DNA of 64,000 nt from Ichthyophis bannanicus. Taxonomy: Eukaryota > Chordata > Amphibia > Gymnophiona > Ichthyophiidae. The stretch covers positions 417,610,159 to 417,674,158 of the forward strand of contig CM066034.1 of NCBI GenBank assembly GCA_033557465.1. The letters are read 5' to 3'. The translations under genes were made by a program, and so were the position numbers. The notes under the pieces are model-generated. The model was given only the letters and a program-made list of their open reading frames with translations. It ran no database searches and was not told the origin of the DNA. This document shows positions 32,914 through 43,095 of this stretch, one piece after another; the stretch's first letter is position 1; the number at the start of each line of letters is the position of its first letter.

Positions 32914-34564
32914 TTCCACTCCGTTCATTAATTTATAGACTTCTATCATATCTCCCCTCAGCCGTCTCTTTTCCAGGTTAAAGAGCCCTAACCTTTGTAG
33001 CCTTTCTTCATAGGAGTATCCTTCCATCCCCTTTACCATTTTGGTGGCTCTTCTCTGAACCTTTTCTAAGAACGCTATATCCATTTTAAGATACGGCGAC
33101 CAGAATTGCACACAATATTCAAGGTGCGGTCTCACCATGGAACGGTATAGAGGCATTATAATATATTTTGTTTTATTTTCCATTCCTTTCCTTATGATAC
33201 CTAGCATTCTATTTGCTCTTGGCTGCCGCTGCACACTGGGCCGAGGGTTTTAACATGTTATCCACAATGACGCTTAACTCTTTTTCCTGGGTGGTGGTTC
33301 CTAATGTGGAACCTTGCATCGTGTAACCATAGTTTGGGTTGTTCTTCCCTAGGTGCATAACTTTGCACTTGTCCACATTAAATTTCATCTGCCATTTTGA
33401 TTCCCAGTCTTCCAATTTATCAAGATCCTCTTGCAATCTTCCACAATCCTCTTGGGTTTTAACAACTTTAAATAGTTTTGTGTCATCTGCAAATTTGATA
33501 ACCTCACTCGTTATTCCACTTTCCAGGTCATTTATGAATATGTCAAAAAGCACCGGACCCAGCACAGATCCCTGGGGTACACCACTATTCACCTTTCTCC
33601 ATTGGGAAAATTGGCCATTTAGCCCTACCCTCTGCTTTCTATCTTTTAACCAGTTCCTGATCCACAGTAGTACACTGCCTCCTATCCCATGACTCTTTAG
33701 TTTTGCCAAAAGTCTTTGATGAGGAACCTTGTCAAAGGCTTTCTGAAAGTCCAGATACACTATATCAACTGACTCACCATTGTCCACCTGTTTATTCACA
33801 CTTTCAAAAAAACTATAACAGATTAGTAAGACAAGATCTTCCTTGTCTAAAGCCATGTTGGCTGTCTCCCATTAGGTCATGACTATCTACATGCTGAGTA
33901 ATTTTATTCTTTATGATGGTTTCTACCATTTTTCCCGGTACTGACGTTAGGCTCACCGGTCTGTAGTTTTCTGGATCACCCCTCAAACCCTTTTTAAAAT
34001 TGGTGTTACATTGGCGATCCGCCAATCTTCAGGTATTAGAGATGATTTTAATGATAGTTCACAGATTACTAATAGCAAGTCTGCAATCTCATATTTCAGT
34101 TCTTTCAACACCCTTGGATGTATACCATCCGGCCCAGGTGATTTGCTACCATTCAGTTTATCTAATAGTTGTAATACATCTTCCTGATGTATCGATATTT
34201 CCTTCAATTCTTCCGCACCTTTAAATACCACTTCAGTCATGGGTAACATCCCTACATCTTCCTCAGTAAAGACCGAAGCAAAGAATTCATTCAGTCTCTC
34301 CGCTATCGCCTTGTCGCCTCTTAGTGGCCCTTTAACTCCTCTATCAACTAATGGTCCAACTGACTCTCTCACAGGTTTTTTGCTACGAATGTACTTGAAA
34401 AAAAATCTTTATTTCGCGTTTTTGCTTCCGCAGCAAGCTTCTTCTTAAATTCTCTCTTTGCCTTCTTTATCAATGCCTTGCATTTGGGCTGCCAGTGCTT
34501 GTGCTGTTTCCAGGTTTCATTTTTTGGCTCTTTTTTCCATTTCCTGAAAGATGCTTTCTTGGCA

Positions 34565-34777
34565 GGAAAACCAGAAGCGGAACCCAAGGACCAGGCCTAC
34601 ACATGGGAGTAATTGCAAACAAAGTTTTCCTGAAGAAGGCCACCGGCCGAAACATTTTAGTTGGGTCCGCCAATAAACTTTGTTTGCAATTACTCCCATG
34701 TGTAGGCCTGGTCCTTGGGTTCCGCTTCTGGTTTTCCTACCTTGTTTCTGCGGATACCTCATTCTTCTCCTGGTTTC
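34565..34777. mobile_element. Foldback insertion: 63-bp perfect inverted repeats with 16-bp target duplication
   Basis: The arms at 34,565-34,627 and 34,675-34,737 are exact reverse complements (63 bp), around a 47-nt loop with CCTGAAGAAGGCC, CGGCCGAAAC and an AATAAA at the start of the right arm. A 40-nt unpaired tail follows. Perfect repeats AGATGCTTTCTTGGCA at 34,549-34,564 and 34,778-34,793 flank it, and the CR1 sequence is continuous without it. There is no coding sequence and no A tail. Long duplications suggest LINE-mediated insertion with fold-back priming, but the family is unknown to me. Confidence 0.8.
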
Positions 34778-36047
34778 AGATGCTTTCTTGGCAACAACAG
34801 CCTCTCTGACCTCACTTTTAAACCATGCTGGCAGTTTTTTGGACTTCCTTCCACTTTTCTTAAAGCGTGGAATACAGCTAATCTGGGCTTCCAAGATAAT
34901 ATTTTTCAACAACACCCAAGCTTGATGTAAGTCTTTAACCTTTGCAACTGCTCCTTTTAGTTTTTTCTTAACTATTTTCCGCATTTTATCATAGTCTCCC
35001 TTTCAAAAATTAAAAGGTAGTACTGTGGATTTCCTTACTATCCCTCCTCCACTAATTAAATCAAAGGCGATCATGCTATGATCACTATTGCCAAGTGGCC
35101 CCAACACCCTTATCTCTTGCACTAGATCTGGTGTTCCATTAAGGACTAGGTCTAATATGGCTTCCCCTCTCGTCAGTTCATGGACCAGCTGCTCCAAGAA
35201 GCAGTCATTTATGTCATCTAGGAACTTTATCTCCCTAGCATGTACTGCCGTGACACTGACCCAGTCGATACCAGGGTAATTGAAATCACCCATTATTATT
35301 ACCGCGCTGTAACGTTTGTTAGCTTCCTTGATTTCTTTGAGCATTTCATCATACATTTGTTCATTCTGGCCAGGCGGTCGATAGTACACCCCCATCACCA
35401 TTGCCTTCCCTTTTTACGTGGAATTTCAATCCATAGAGATTCTACAGCAAATTGTGTTTCCTGAAAAACTTTAATACTTTCTGACTCAATGCCCTCTCTA
35501 ACATAGAGCGCAACCCCTCCACCAATTTGATCAGCTCTATCATTACGATATAGTTTGTACCCAGGTATCACAGTGTCCCACTGGTTGTCCTCCTTCCACC
35601 ATGTCTCTGATATTCCAATCACATCTAACCTCTCATTTAGTGCTATATATTCTAACTTTCCCATCTTATTTTTTAGACTTCTAGCATTTGCATACAGCAT
35701 TTTAGAGACTGTATTTTATTCATATTAATTTGGCTATTGGTAGACATGGGTAATTTTGGATCTTTTAGCTCTGTCTGCTCCATACTCGAGGGCATTTGTG
35801 CTACTTTACTCTTTTTTGGAACCTCTCTGCTTTTGGTAGTATCCTTCAAGGAAACATTCTTCCGAACCATCTGCTCTTGGGCGACTGTCGGCTTTACCCT
35901 ATTGTCTAGTTTAAAAGCTGCTCTATCTCCTTTTTAAAGGTTATTGCCAGCAGCCTGGTTCCATCCCGGTTAAGGTGAAGCCCATCCCTTCGGAAGAGCC
36001 CTTCTTTTCCCCAGAATGTACTCCAGTTCCTAACAAATCCAAACCCC

Positions 36048-36758
36048 TCACCATTGTCTCATCCACGCATTGAGATTCTGGAGCTCTGCCTGCCTTTTGG
36101 GTCCTGCACGTGGAACGGGAAGCATTTCGGAGAACGCTTCCCTGGAAGTTCTGGATTTCAACTTCCTACCTAAAAACCTAAATTTAGCCTCCAGAACCTC
36201 CCTACCACATTTTCCTATGTCATTGGTACCGACATGTACCAAGACAGCAGACTCCTCCCCAGCACTATCTAAGACCTTATCTAGGTGGCGCGTGAGGTCC
36301 GCTACCTTCGCACCAGGCAGGCATGTTACCAGGCGATCCTCACGTCCACCAGCCACCCAGCTATCTACATGCCTAATGATCGAATCACCAACTATAACGG
36401 CTGTCCTAACCTTTCCCTCATGGGCACATGGCCCTGGAGAAACCTCCTCGGTGCGAGAGGGTTTTACATCACCTGGAGGACAGGTCCTAGTTACAGGATC
36501 ATTTCCTGTCACACCAGGGTGATGCTCTCCTGTCACGTGACCTCTCTCCTCCATGGCAACAGGGATGCTGCCAGACTGGAGGTGGGACTTCAGGGCTATA
36601 TCCCTGTAGGTCTCGTCTATGTACCTCTCTGTCTTTCTTATGTTTTCCAAGTCTGCTACTCTAGCCTCTAGAGAACAGACTCTTTCCCTGAGAGCAAAGA
36701 GCTCCTTGCACCTAGTGCACACGTAAGACCTCTCACCAACTGGGAGAAAATCATACAT
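36048..36758 (-). CDS. CR1-B ORF1: zinc-binding and SGNH/esterase-like protein
   Basis: An open frame of 236 residues. A CIEC motif lies just upstream of the first ATG, and YVCTRCKE is at 12-19, together a C-x2-C...C-x2-C zinc-binding N-terminus. A coiled coil spans about 22-45. The esterase-like domain has VIVGDSIIRHVDSW with GDS at 124-126 (block I), CLPGAKVADL at 146-155, and LVHVGTNDIGK with GTND at 177-180 (block III). Esterase-type ORF1 proteins are known in vertebrate CR1 lineages; the domain may act on lipids or acetyl groups, but its role is unsettled. A stop lies shortly upstream of the CIEC motif, so the true start may be lost. The ATG used here sits inside the zinc motif. Confidence 0.7.
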   Translation of the reverse strand: MYDFLPVGERSYVCTRCKELFALRERVCSLEARVADLENIRKTERYIDETYRDIALKSHLQSGSIPVAMEERGHVTGEHHPGVTGNDPVTRTCPPGDVKPSRTEEVSPGPCAHEGKVRTAVIVGDSIIRHVDSWVAGGREDRLVTCLPGAKVADLTRHLDKVLDSAGEESAVLVHVGTNDIGKCGREVLEAKFRFLGRKLKSRTSREAFSEMLPVPRAGPKRQAELQNLNAWMRQW

Positions 36759-36794
36759 GTGACACTCAATGCAAAAGACTGGAAAGTCCCCATC

Positions 36795-38335
36795 CCGCTG
36801 CTAGACTGCTGTCTGCATCTTAGTTTTAAGTTTTTGTTTAGATTGTTAAGTTCTTTACTAACTAAGGGTTGCTATGGATATTTATACCAATAAAACAGTA
36901 CCTAATACGTTTAATATACCTTGTTCACCTTTAGCTTAATTAATCTCAGGTCCTTAATGTATGTCTGATTTGGGTAACAAGCTTCACCTGAGAGCACCTC
37001 CTGTCTTTTAAGATGTGTAAGTACCTATAAAGCTACGATTATCCCAGGGGTGGGTGGGTGTGGAGAGGGAGGGAGGGAGGGAAATAACACTTATTAAAAG
37101 AGGGCTGCTACACAGTACCCTGTCTTGTGCTGCTGAGGTAAGCTATATTCTTATTTGATTTAAATTATAGCTCTTTTCTGCTGCTAGGCTCTAACTTATT
37201 ATGAAATTTAAACTACAGTTTCTGCTGGGTTCCAAATTTAACCAGAAAGCTCTTTTCTGTGTTTTAAATTTAAACTAAAAATATTTTGATGATACTACGC
37301 CCTGAGTGACTATTAAATTAAAACTATAAGCTCTCTGCTGGGTATGAAATGTAACCAGAAAGTTCTCTTCTGTGTTTTAAATTTAAACTTAAACTGCTGC
37401 TACTAGGCCCTGACTGATTTAACAAAAAATAGTGGGTTCACAGATTAAATAGCTTTAATAGAAAGAATTCCTTTCAGAAAATTCCCAGAAGTATATACTC
37501 ACAATTGCAGATCTCTCTCCAGAAGTAACAGTCCCTTTTTCTAGTCATTCAAGACTGAGGATCATAGAGCTCTGGTTGAGCTATTTATGCCTGTGCTGCT
37601 GAGGTAAGCTGTGACCAACTTCCTGGATTATTAACAGTCCTTGCTTGGATAGAAGGAGTCTTTCAAAATGGCCTTTTGAACTGCCACCTGGTGTTAACAC
37701 CTATTGAAAAGGTTTCACAGATCTCTTGCCCCCTAAGTAGAAAGCCTCTTTGTAAAGGTCTCTAGAAGACTTTATTTGCTGCTCAAAGAGTACTGACCCT
37801 GTTTTGCCTTTTGTGCTAATCTGTATTCTTATTTGATTTAAATTATAGCTCTTTGCTGCTGCTAGGCTCTAACTTATTATGAAATTTAAACTACAAGCTC
37901 TCTGCTGGGTTCTAAATTTAACCAGAAAGCTCTCTTCTGTGTTTTAAATTTAAGCTAAAAGTACTTTGCTGATTCTAGGTCCTGAGTGACTATTAAATTT
38001 AAACTACAGCTCTCTGCTGGGTTCCAAATTTAACCAGAAAGCTCTCTTCTGTGTTTTAAATTTAAACTAAAAATACTTTGCTGATACTAGGCCCTCAGTG
38101 ACTATTAAATTAAAACTATAAGCTCTCTGCTGGGTATGAAATGTAACCAGAAAGTTCTCTTCTGTGTTTTAAATTTAAACTTAAACTGCTGCTACTAGGC
38201 CCTGACTGATTTAACAAAAAATAGTGGGTTCACAGATTAAATAGCTTTAATAGAAAGAATTCCTTTCAGAAAATTCCCAGAAGTATATACTCACAATTGC
38301 AGATCTCTCTCCAGAAGTAACAGTCCCTTTTTCTA
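36795..38335 (-). repeat. CR1-B 5' region made of tandem repeats
   Basis: Two long units recur. The segment from about 37,147 to 37,545 matches 37,825-38,335, spaced 678 bp at one end and 792 bp at the other. The 114-bp difference is an extra internal sub-repeat. Sub-repeats of about 110 bp share CTCTCTGCTGGGTTCCAAAT and TTTTAAATTTAAACT. A short piece, GTGCTGCTGAGGTAAGCT, occurs at 37,125 and 37,592. It lies upstream of ORF1 and ends where Tc1 resumes. A tandem promoter, as in mouse L1 monomers, is inferred. Confidence 0.75.
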
Positions 38336-38339
38336 GTCA

Positions 38340-39082
38340 GTGTCAGCTCATCAACAGTTCATCACCGGTGCCTGCACTTTGGTCTCCGGGGCTGCAAAGC
38401 ACGTAATAAGCCACTGATGACTGACATACAAAGGTGCAACCGGATCGTGTGGGCGAGAAAGCACTCAACCTGGTTGACTGAAATGTGGGAAAAGGTGCTA
38501 TTCAGCGATGAAAGCACCTTCTGCCTGTTTGGTAACCAGGCCCACACCTATGTGAGGAGATTTCCTGGAGAGAAATTCAAGCCTGAGTGTCTCAACCTCA
38601 CTGCGAAGCATCCTTTGAAGATCATGGTCTGGGGCTGCATGGCTTCCAGTGGTGTTGGACATCTTCATATTGTTGATGGAATGGTCAACGGGGCCAAGTA
38701 CATCACCATACTGCAAAAGTGCATGGTGCCATCAGGACACCAGCTGCTTCCTGGCCAGTTCCTGTTTCAAGATGACAATGCACCCTGCCATTGCTCCAGA
38801 CAGGTGATCAGCTGGAAGCAGCCAAACAACATCAAGTCAATGGACTGGCCTGCCCAGTCTCCAGATCTGAATTCATTCGAGAACCTGTGGCAGAAGGTGG
38901 TCTTGGAAATATCCAAGAGGCATCCGACATCAAAGCGTGAGCTGATTGAGTCACTCATTGCAGCTTGGAACCACATTGTCACCAACAATCACCTTGTCAG
39001 ACTTTTTCATTCAATGCCGACAAGGTGCAGTCAGGTGATCAAGAACCAAAGGGTGGCCCATCAAATACTGAGCCATCACTGA
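38340..39082 (+). pseudogene. Tc1-like transposase, catalytic domain
   Basis: The frame is open from the TVHHRCLHFGL segment to the stop. It has the DD34E triad: D in LFSDEST (38,507-38,509), D in FQDDNAPCH, and E in SPDLNSFENLW, with 34 residues between the last two. The C-terminal part matches the Tc1 family. The half as such is undamaged, but it is cut from the DNA-binding part by CR1-B, so no full enzyme is possible. Confidence 0.9.
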
Positions 39083-39424
39083 CACATAAAAATGGCCTTT
39101 TTCAAGGCCACATACATTAATTTGAAGGAAACCTGGTGTGCATCCATAATATTTTAAAGCATACTTACAATAATATATCGTTGGCCAACAATGTACATTA
39201 CGCAATTTTCACAGAAAATCTATCAACAGGACAACTATGGGGAACAAACTCAGAAAATAAGGGCCGAACCAATACTAAAAGTTGGCCCTAACAGCCAAAT
39301 CTATCACTTATCATGAGATGCACAGAAAAAACCACTGGGGGGAAAAGGAAATTAAGATATAAGGTCACGAAGTTGAAAAAACGTCAAATTTACAAGTGAT
39401 TCCAGACTTTTGCACACCACTGTA

Positions 39425-39600
39425 TATGGATAGTGACACAGAATACACAGATTAAGTTAAATGACATTTAAGAAGCCAGAAGGCTGAAAATTTACCCCTG
39501 TTTAGGAAGCTTGTACTGCAAGATCGGACCCAAAATGAAGAGCAAAAGTAAAATTGGCTCAGGGTGCTACAACCCTTGAGCCAGCCGTGGGCACGCAACC
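39425..39600. other. Old repeat DNA flanking the Tc1 element
   Basis: It resembles 18,845-18,890 (AGATTAAGTTAAATG, GGCTGAAAATT), and at 39,545-39,600 the GGCTCAGGGTGCTACAACCC module related to 21,585-21,650. No gene. Confidence 0.4.
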
Positions 39601-39790
39601 TACTTATTTATTTATTTATTTATTTTACATTTTTTTATATACCGCTTTTCATTTTATCAAAGCGGTTTACAGAAAACAGAACATTCTTACAAGGAACAGT
39701 AAATTATTTATAATTAACATTTAACAGCTTACACAATTAACAGTTAACTGCTTACAACTTTGAACTATGTAATATGGAAAATAAATTTAC
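39601..39790 (-). mobile_element. L2-type 3' end fragment
   Basis: A (TTTA)n tail, then the ATATACCGC...AGCGGTTTACA hairpin (39,637-39,671), as at the ends of L2-A and 29,161. The right limit is uncertain. 39,790-40,120 has no recognisable feature. Confidence 0.5.
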
Positions 39791-40124
39791 AATGGTTCAG
39801 ATGCTAAAAGCTAAAAACATAGAATGGATATGTCTACAATAATGTGTTTGTGTCTATGTGTTTCTTCTCTCTATGTCTGACTGGGAGTAAAGAATAAGAG
39901 CGGGGTCTGTCAGACAAGTACAATGGCTATGTTACTGTGAATCATTGTATGCTACAGCTGTTGGAAACTGCTTTTTCTAGAGAAATGCATTAAGTCTTTG
40001 TTGGGTTATGTATATCTCTGTTTTGTATGCTGTGTGCATGTACTATATATGTACAATATCTTTGTGGATTGGTATTTCCGTGTTTGTATGAACATGCCTG
40101 TGTTTGTGTGTCACTGCATATGTG

Positions 40125-40305
40125 TTTGCATGGTCATATGCCTGCCAGGTTCTTCAGCCAGCAGGAATACAAACCATAAGTGTGAAAAATAAGCTTTCCA
40201 AAATTGATGATGTTATCCACTTGGATACAAATGACCTGGCTAAAAACAGTACCTCTACAGTTCAAATGGATATCCAGATTCTGAAAGAGAAACTTAAACC
40301 CAGGA
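40125..40305 (+). pseudogene. CR1 ORF1 esterase-domain scrap
   Basis: Two frames carry CLPGSSASRNTN and then VIHLDTNDLAKNSTSTVQM, matching the region between block I and block III of the CR1-H ORF1 (CLPSSSASRNTN there). A shift separates them, and block I (GDS) is absent. DIRS-like sequence follows directly. Confidence 0.65.
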
Positions 40306-40736
40306 AGTCAGTCCTCACATATGGGTGATGTCAGCACTGACAGAGCACATACCGAAGCATCTCCCCAGCTTTCAAAGAAAGCCTTTGGGAGATGCAGCCA
40401 TGCATGTGTGGTCTCCTTCCCACCCAAGGGTGCCATTATGCTCAGTCTCCTTTTTTCCGCAGAGCCCATCAGACGTGTGTCTGATTCCCCTGGAAAAAGT
40501 AGCATTTTCTTACTTAAATGTTTTCCTTTCTCCGGTCGTGACCGGTTTCTTTAACGCCTCCTAGTTCATTTGTCCTGGCATTGCATCTTGAAACCGTTTC
40601 TTTTGGGTTTTTTCCTCAGCATCGTTTTCGTGCCCTTATTTGCTGGCAGTACCTCAGCTTTGACCTTGCTAGGAGCCTTTTTCCTCCTGTGGGTTCTGCC
40701 AGCGGCTTTAAAAAATGAGATTGGTTCTCACGCATT

Positions 40737-42480
40737 ATGTCCCTCACTGACACACACGACTACTGCCTCTGCTGTCTTGGGCCGGACCATGACTCCTTGG
40801 ACTGCAGACTCTGTAAAAAGATGTCCACAAGACTATCAAGAGCCATCATCAGCAGCAGAACAAGATCGTTCACAGATCGGACTGCCCTGAAATCTCCGGT
40901 GGCACCTCGCTCCAAGGCCCCATCTGGGACCCTGGAATCGCATAGTGACCCTGCGACTGCCAATTGGGGGCAGGGGTCCTCTGAACAGGGCTCCCTGGAG
41001 GGGGAGTGGAAGAAGAAGAAGAAATCCTTGAGGCCCGCCTCTCTGGGTGAGTTGGGAAAGGTGGGTAAGTCCTGCGCCAGGACCTGCAGTCATCACGGGT
41101 CCGAGGGTTTGGAGCAGAAGCGACCTTCCAAGGTTCCCTGGAAGGAATCATTGGCCTCAGACCTCCAAGGACATCCTCATCAAGGACTCCCCCTCTTTGG
41201 AACTTTCATCAGGCCCGGTACCCAGAATGGCAGCCTTGGAGACCAGAATGGCAGCCTTGGAGTGCATCTAGACTACTTTCATGGCTATGCAGCAGGCTAT
41301 GATGCCCAGTTCCATCATGTCATCTGCCCAGACCACCAGGCCCTTGACATTGAGGACTTCCCCGGATGTCGAGCCGATCCTTGAGAGCATACAGCTTTGA
41401 GTCAATCCTGGACATCGGTCTCGATCCCGGTCCCGTTCCATGGGACTGAGATCCTCCATGGCCAGTGCCCGAGCTTCTGGCCACATAGTATCTGAGGGAT
41501 CATGGCCTTTGGACCCTGGGCCTGACCCCGTGACCTGACCCACCCTCGACTCCTCCACCAAATATTTGGATTGAGAGACCGAGGATGAAGAATCCCCGGA
41601 CACTTGCTGCCACCGTGATGTGCCTTCAGACCCATCTCCTTCCGAGACTCGACACCAGTCCCACCCCAGGGACATGGCCTTCCTCAATTTCATGCAGGAA
41701 AATGTCAAAGGCGCTGGCATTCACCACTGAGTAGAGGCGGATCCTTGCATGGAAGAGCTAGAGATCCTCCAGTACGAGGCACTGCTGAAGGAGGCTCTGA
41801 CAATGCCTATCCTCTCCATTCTGGAACAACTACTTCTACACATGTGGGAAACACTGGCATCAGTGCGATTCTGAGCCAATGGCTCGAATCAATATAATCG
41901 AGTCTGCTGGAGTCTGGGCTTCCAGAAAGCGCAGCTGCCACACAACTCCATGGTGGTGGAGTCGGCCATGCATCAGCTCGAGAGCCAAAAGATGCATTCC
42001 TCAGTGTCCCTGGGTAGGGAGACCCGCACCCTGGATGCCCTCGGTAGACAGTACTACCAAGGCTCAATGCTCATTGGCTGGATACAGGCATACCAACTGT
42101 ATATGGGCATGTACCTGAGGGACATGGGGAAGGAACTCACCGGGATCTCGGCTGGTCTCTCTGAAGAACCCCTCCATCAGTTCCGGAACCTAGTCAAAAG
42201 TGTCAGAGAGTGCTCCAAGTTTATGACTTGAGCAGCCTATGATGGCTTCGAGTCGGTGACTAGAGTGGCCGCAGCAGGCATCGGTGCCAACTCCAGGCCT
42301 GACTACAGTCATCCAACCTGGAACAATGGGTTCAGGACAGTTTGGTCAAAGTTCCTTGCCAAGAGAAGAACCTCTTTGGCAAATCCATGACCGAGAAAGC
42401 TGTGGAGTTGGAGACTGAGTTCCTGACAAGGACCAGGCTCTTCAAGAAGACTACTACCCTTCCTTGACAGAAGACCTCGA
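40737..42480 (+). pseudogene. DIRS-like gag
   Basis: Starts MSLTDTHDYCLCCLGPDHDS, with a CxxCLGxxH-x-CxxC zinc-binding pattern typical of the gag of vertebrate DIRS elements. A Lys/Ser-rich stretch follows. Further on, ETRTLDALGRQYYQGSML, YQLYMGMYLRDMGKEL and AAYDGFESVTRVAAAGI are capsid-like blocks of the same protein. Stops and shifts separate the blocks (around 41,385, 41,540 and 42,230), so it is dead. Confidence 0.6.
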
Positions 42481-42639
42481 GTAAAAAGCCCCCTTACTCG
42501 AGGAAGGGAAGAGGTTACGGAAACTACCCACAGTATCAGGCCTCTCCAGCTCCCCAGCAGATTAGCTGGCCAAGGGATACAGATATGGCCTTCGTAAGCA
42601 AAAGGCTCCCAAGCCTCAGGCACTGGCCCTGGCCAGCCT

Positions 42640-43095
42640 GACGGGAGTTTTTGACTCCTTGGGCATAGCCTCTCTACCCCCAGGAGGTCAGTAGCCCATA
42701 GGGGGACATCTGACCCACTTTGCCCACCATTGGCCAGCCATCACCTCCTCCACCTGGCTCAGATGCCACACACATTTTTTCTGTGAGAGCCCTCCAGGAC
42801 TCCCCTCTACCAGGCTCTGCTGCTGCAGGAGCTCACAGGTCTTCTCAAGGACAGGGCAGAAGAACTGGTGCCCCCAGCATCCTAGGAGCAAGGGGGTTCT
42901 ACTCCTGGTACTTCCTCATACCAAAAAGAACGGGGATCCTAAGTCCCATCCTAGACCTGTGGGACTTAAACAGGTTCTTGGTGAGGAAGAAGTTCAAGAT
43001 GCTTTCCCTTGGAACATTATTACCATACCTCCAGCAGGGAAAATAGCTATGCTCCTTGGACCTAAAGGATGCATTGGAATTCAACAGAGAGCAAA
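42640..43095 (+). pseudogene. DIRS-type reverse transcriptase, N-terminal part
   Basis: Frames show IGGHLTHFAHHW, GARGFYSWYFLIPKRTG, PILDLWDLNRFLVRKKFKML, LPYLQQGK, a stop, and LCSLDLKDA, which are the first RT blocks of DIRS elements. The copy breaks off right after the first catalytic Asp block. Confidence 0.65.

Larger units (their letters stand above)
32622..35870 (-). pseudogene. CR1-B ORF2: APE endonuclease and reverse transcriptase
   Basis: Endonuclease blocks are YANARSLKNKMGKLEYI, ISETWWKEDNQW, GGGVALYVREGI, GDFNYPGIDWVSV and GPLGNSDHSMIAF. RT blocks are SKSPGPDGIHPRV, NYRPVSLTSVPGKM, GFRQGRSCLTN, VYLDFQKAFDKVPHQR, GVPQGSVLGPVLFDIFIND and FADDTKLF. The C-terminal block is [16 protein letters not shown]. 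Frameshifts occur near 35,400, 35,000, 34,375 and 33,850-33,990, and the foldback lies at 34,565-34,777. A 25-bp triplication sits at 32,845-32,913. The product would have nicked target DNA and copied CR1 RNA there. Confidence 0.85.
32448..38335 (-). mobile_element. CR1-B, near full-length CR1 LINE with tandem-repeat 5' region
   Basis: On the minus strand, 5' to 3': repeated leader (38,335 to about 36,795), ORF1 with esterase-like domain (36,758-36,048), ORF2 endonuclease (about 35,870-35,003), linker and RT (34,984-33,209), C-terminal domain (33,234-32,622), and a (CTTATGTT)n-type 3' end at 32,448-32,470. A GTCA copy flanks each side (32,444-32,447 and 38,336-38,339), which may be a short duplication or microhomology. 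RT motifs are intact (VYLDFQKAFDKVPHQ, FADDTKLF), but there are frameshifts and a foldback insertion at 34,565. Confidence 0.9.
31775..39422 (+). mobile_element. Tc1-like transposon with TIRs and TA duplication, split by CR1-B
   Basis: The left end CAGTGGTGTGCAAAAGTCTG and the right end CAGACTTTTGCACACCACTG are perfect inverted repeats that extend imperfectly further in. TA flanks both ends (31,773-31,774 and 39,423-39,424). Without CR1-B the element is about 1.75 kb, normal for Tc1. The target reads actatcTAtatggatagt, itself palindromic. Confidence 0.92.
40306..43095 (+). mobile_element. DIRS-like retroelement relic (5' end, gag, start of RT)
   Basis: It opens with AGTCAGTCCTCACATATGGG, the type of terminal sequence also seen at 46,220. 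A gag-like region follows, then the front of a DIRS-type reverse transcriptase. The rest of pol, the tyrosine recombinase and the right end are missing; it stops near 43,095. Confidence 0.65.

Noticed and set aside
37030..37085. GGGTGGGTGGG/GGGAGGGAGGG tract as a G-quadruplex regulatory site
   Set aside because: It could fold as a quadruplex, but it is a short simple-sequence tract in the CR1-B leader with no further evidence.
41047..41720. Open frames on both strands in the DIRS gag region as separate genes
   Set aside because: The plus-strand gag motifs before and after explain the region; the other frames have no independent support.
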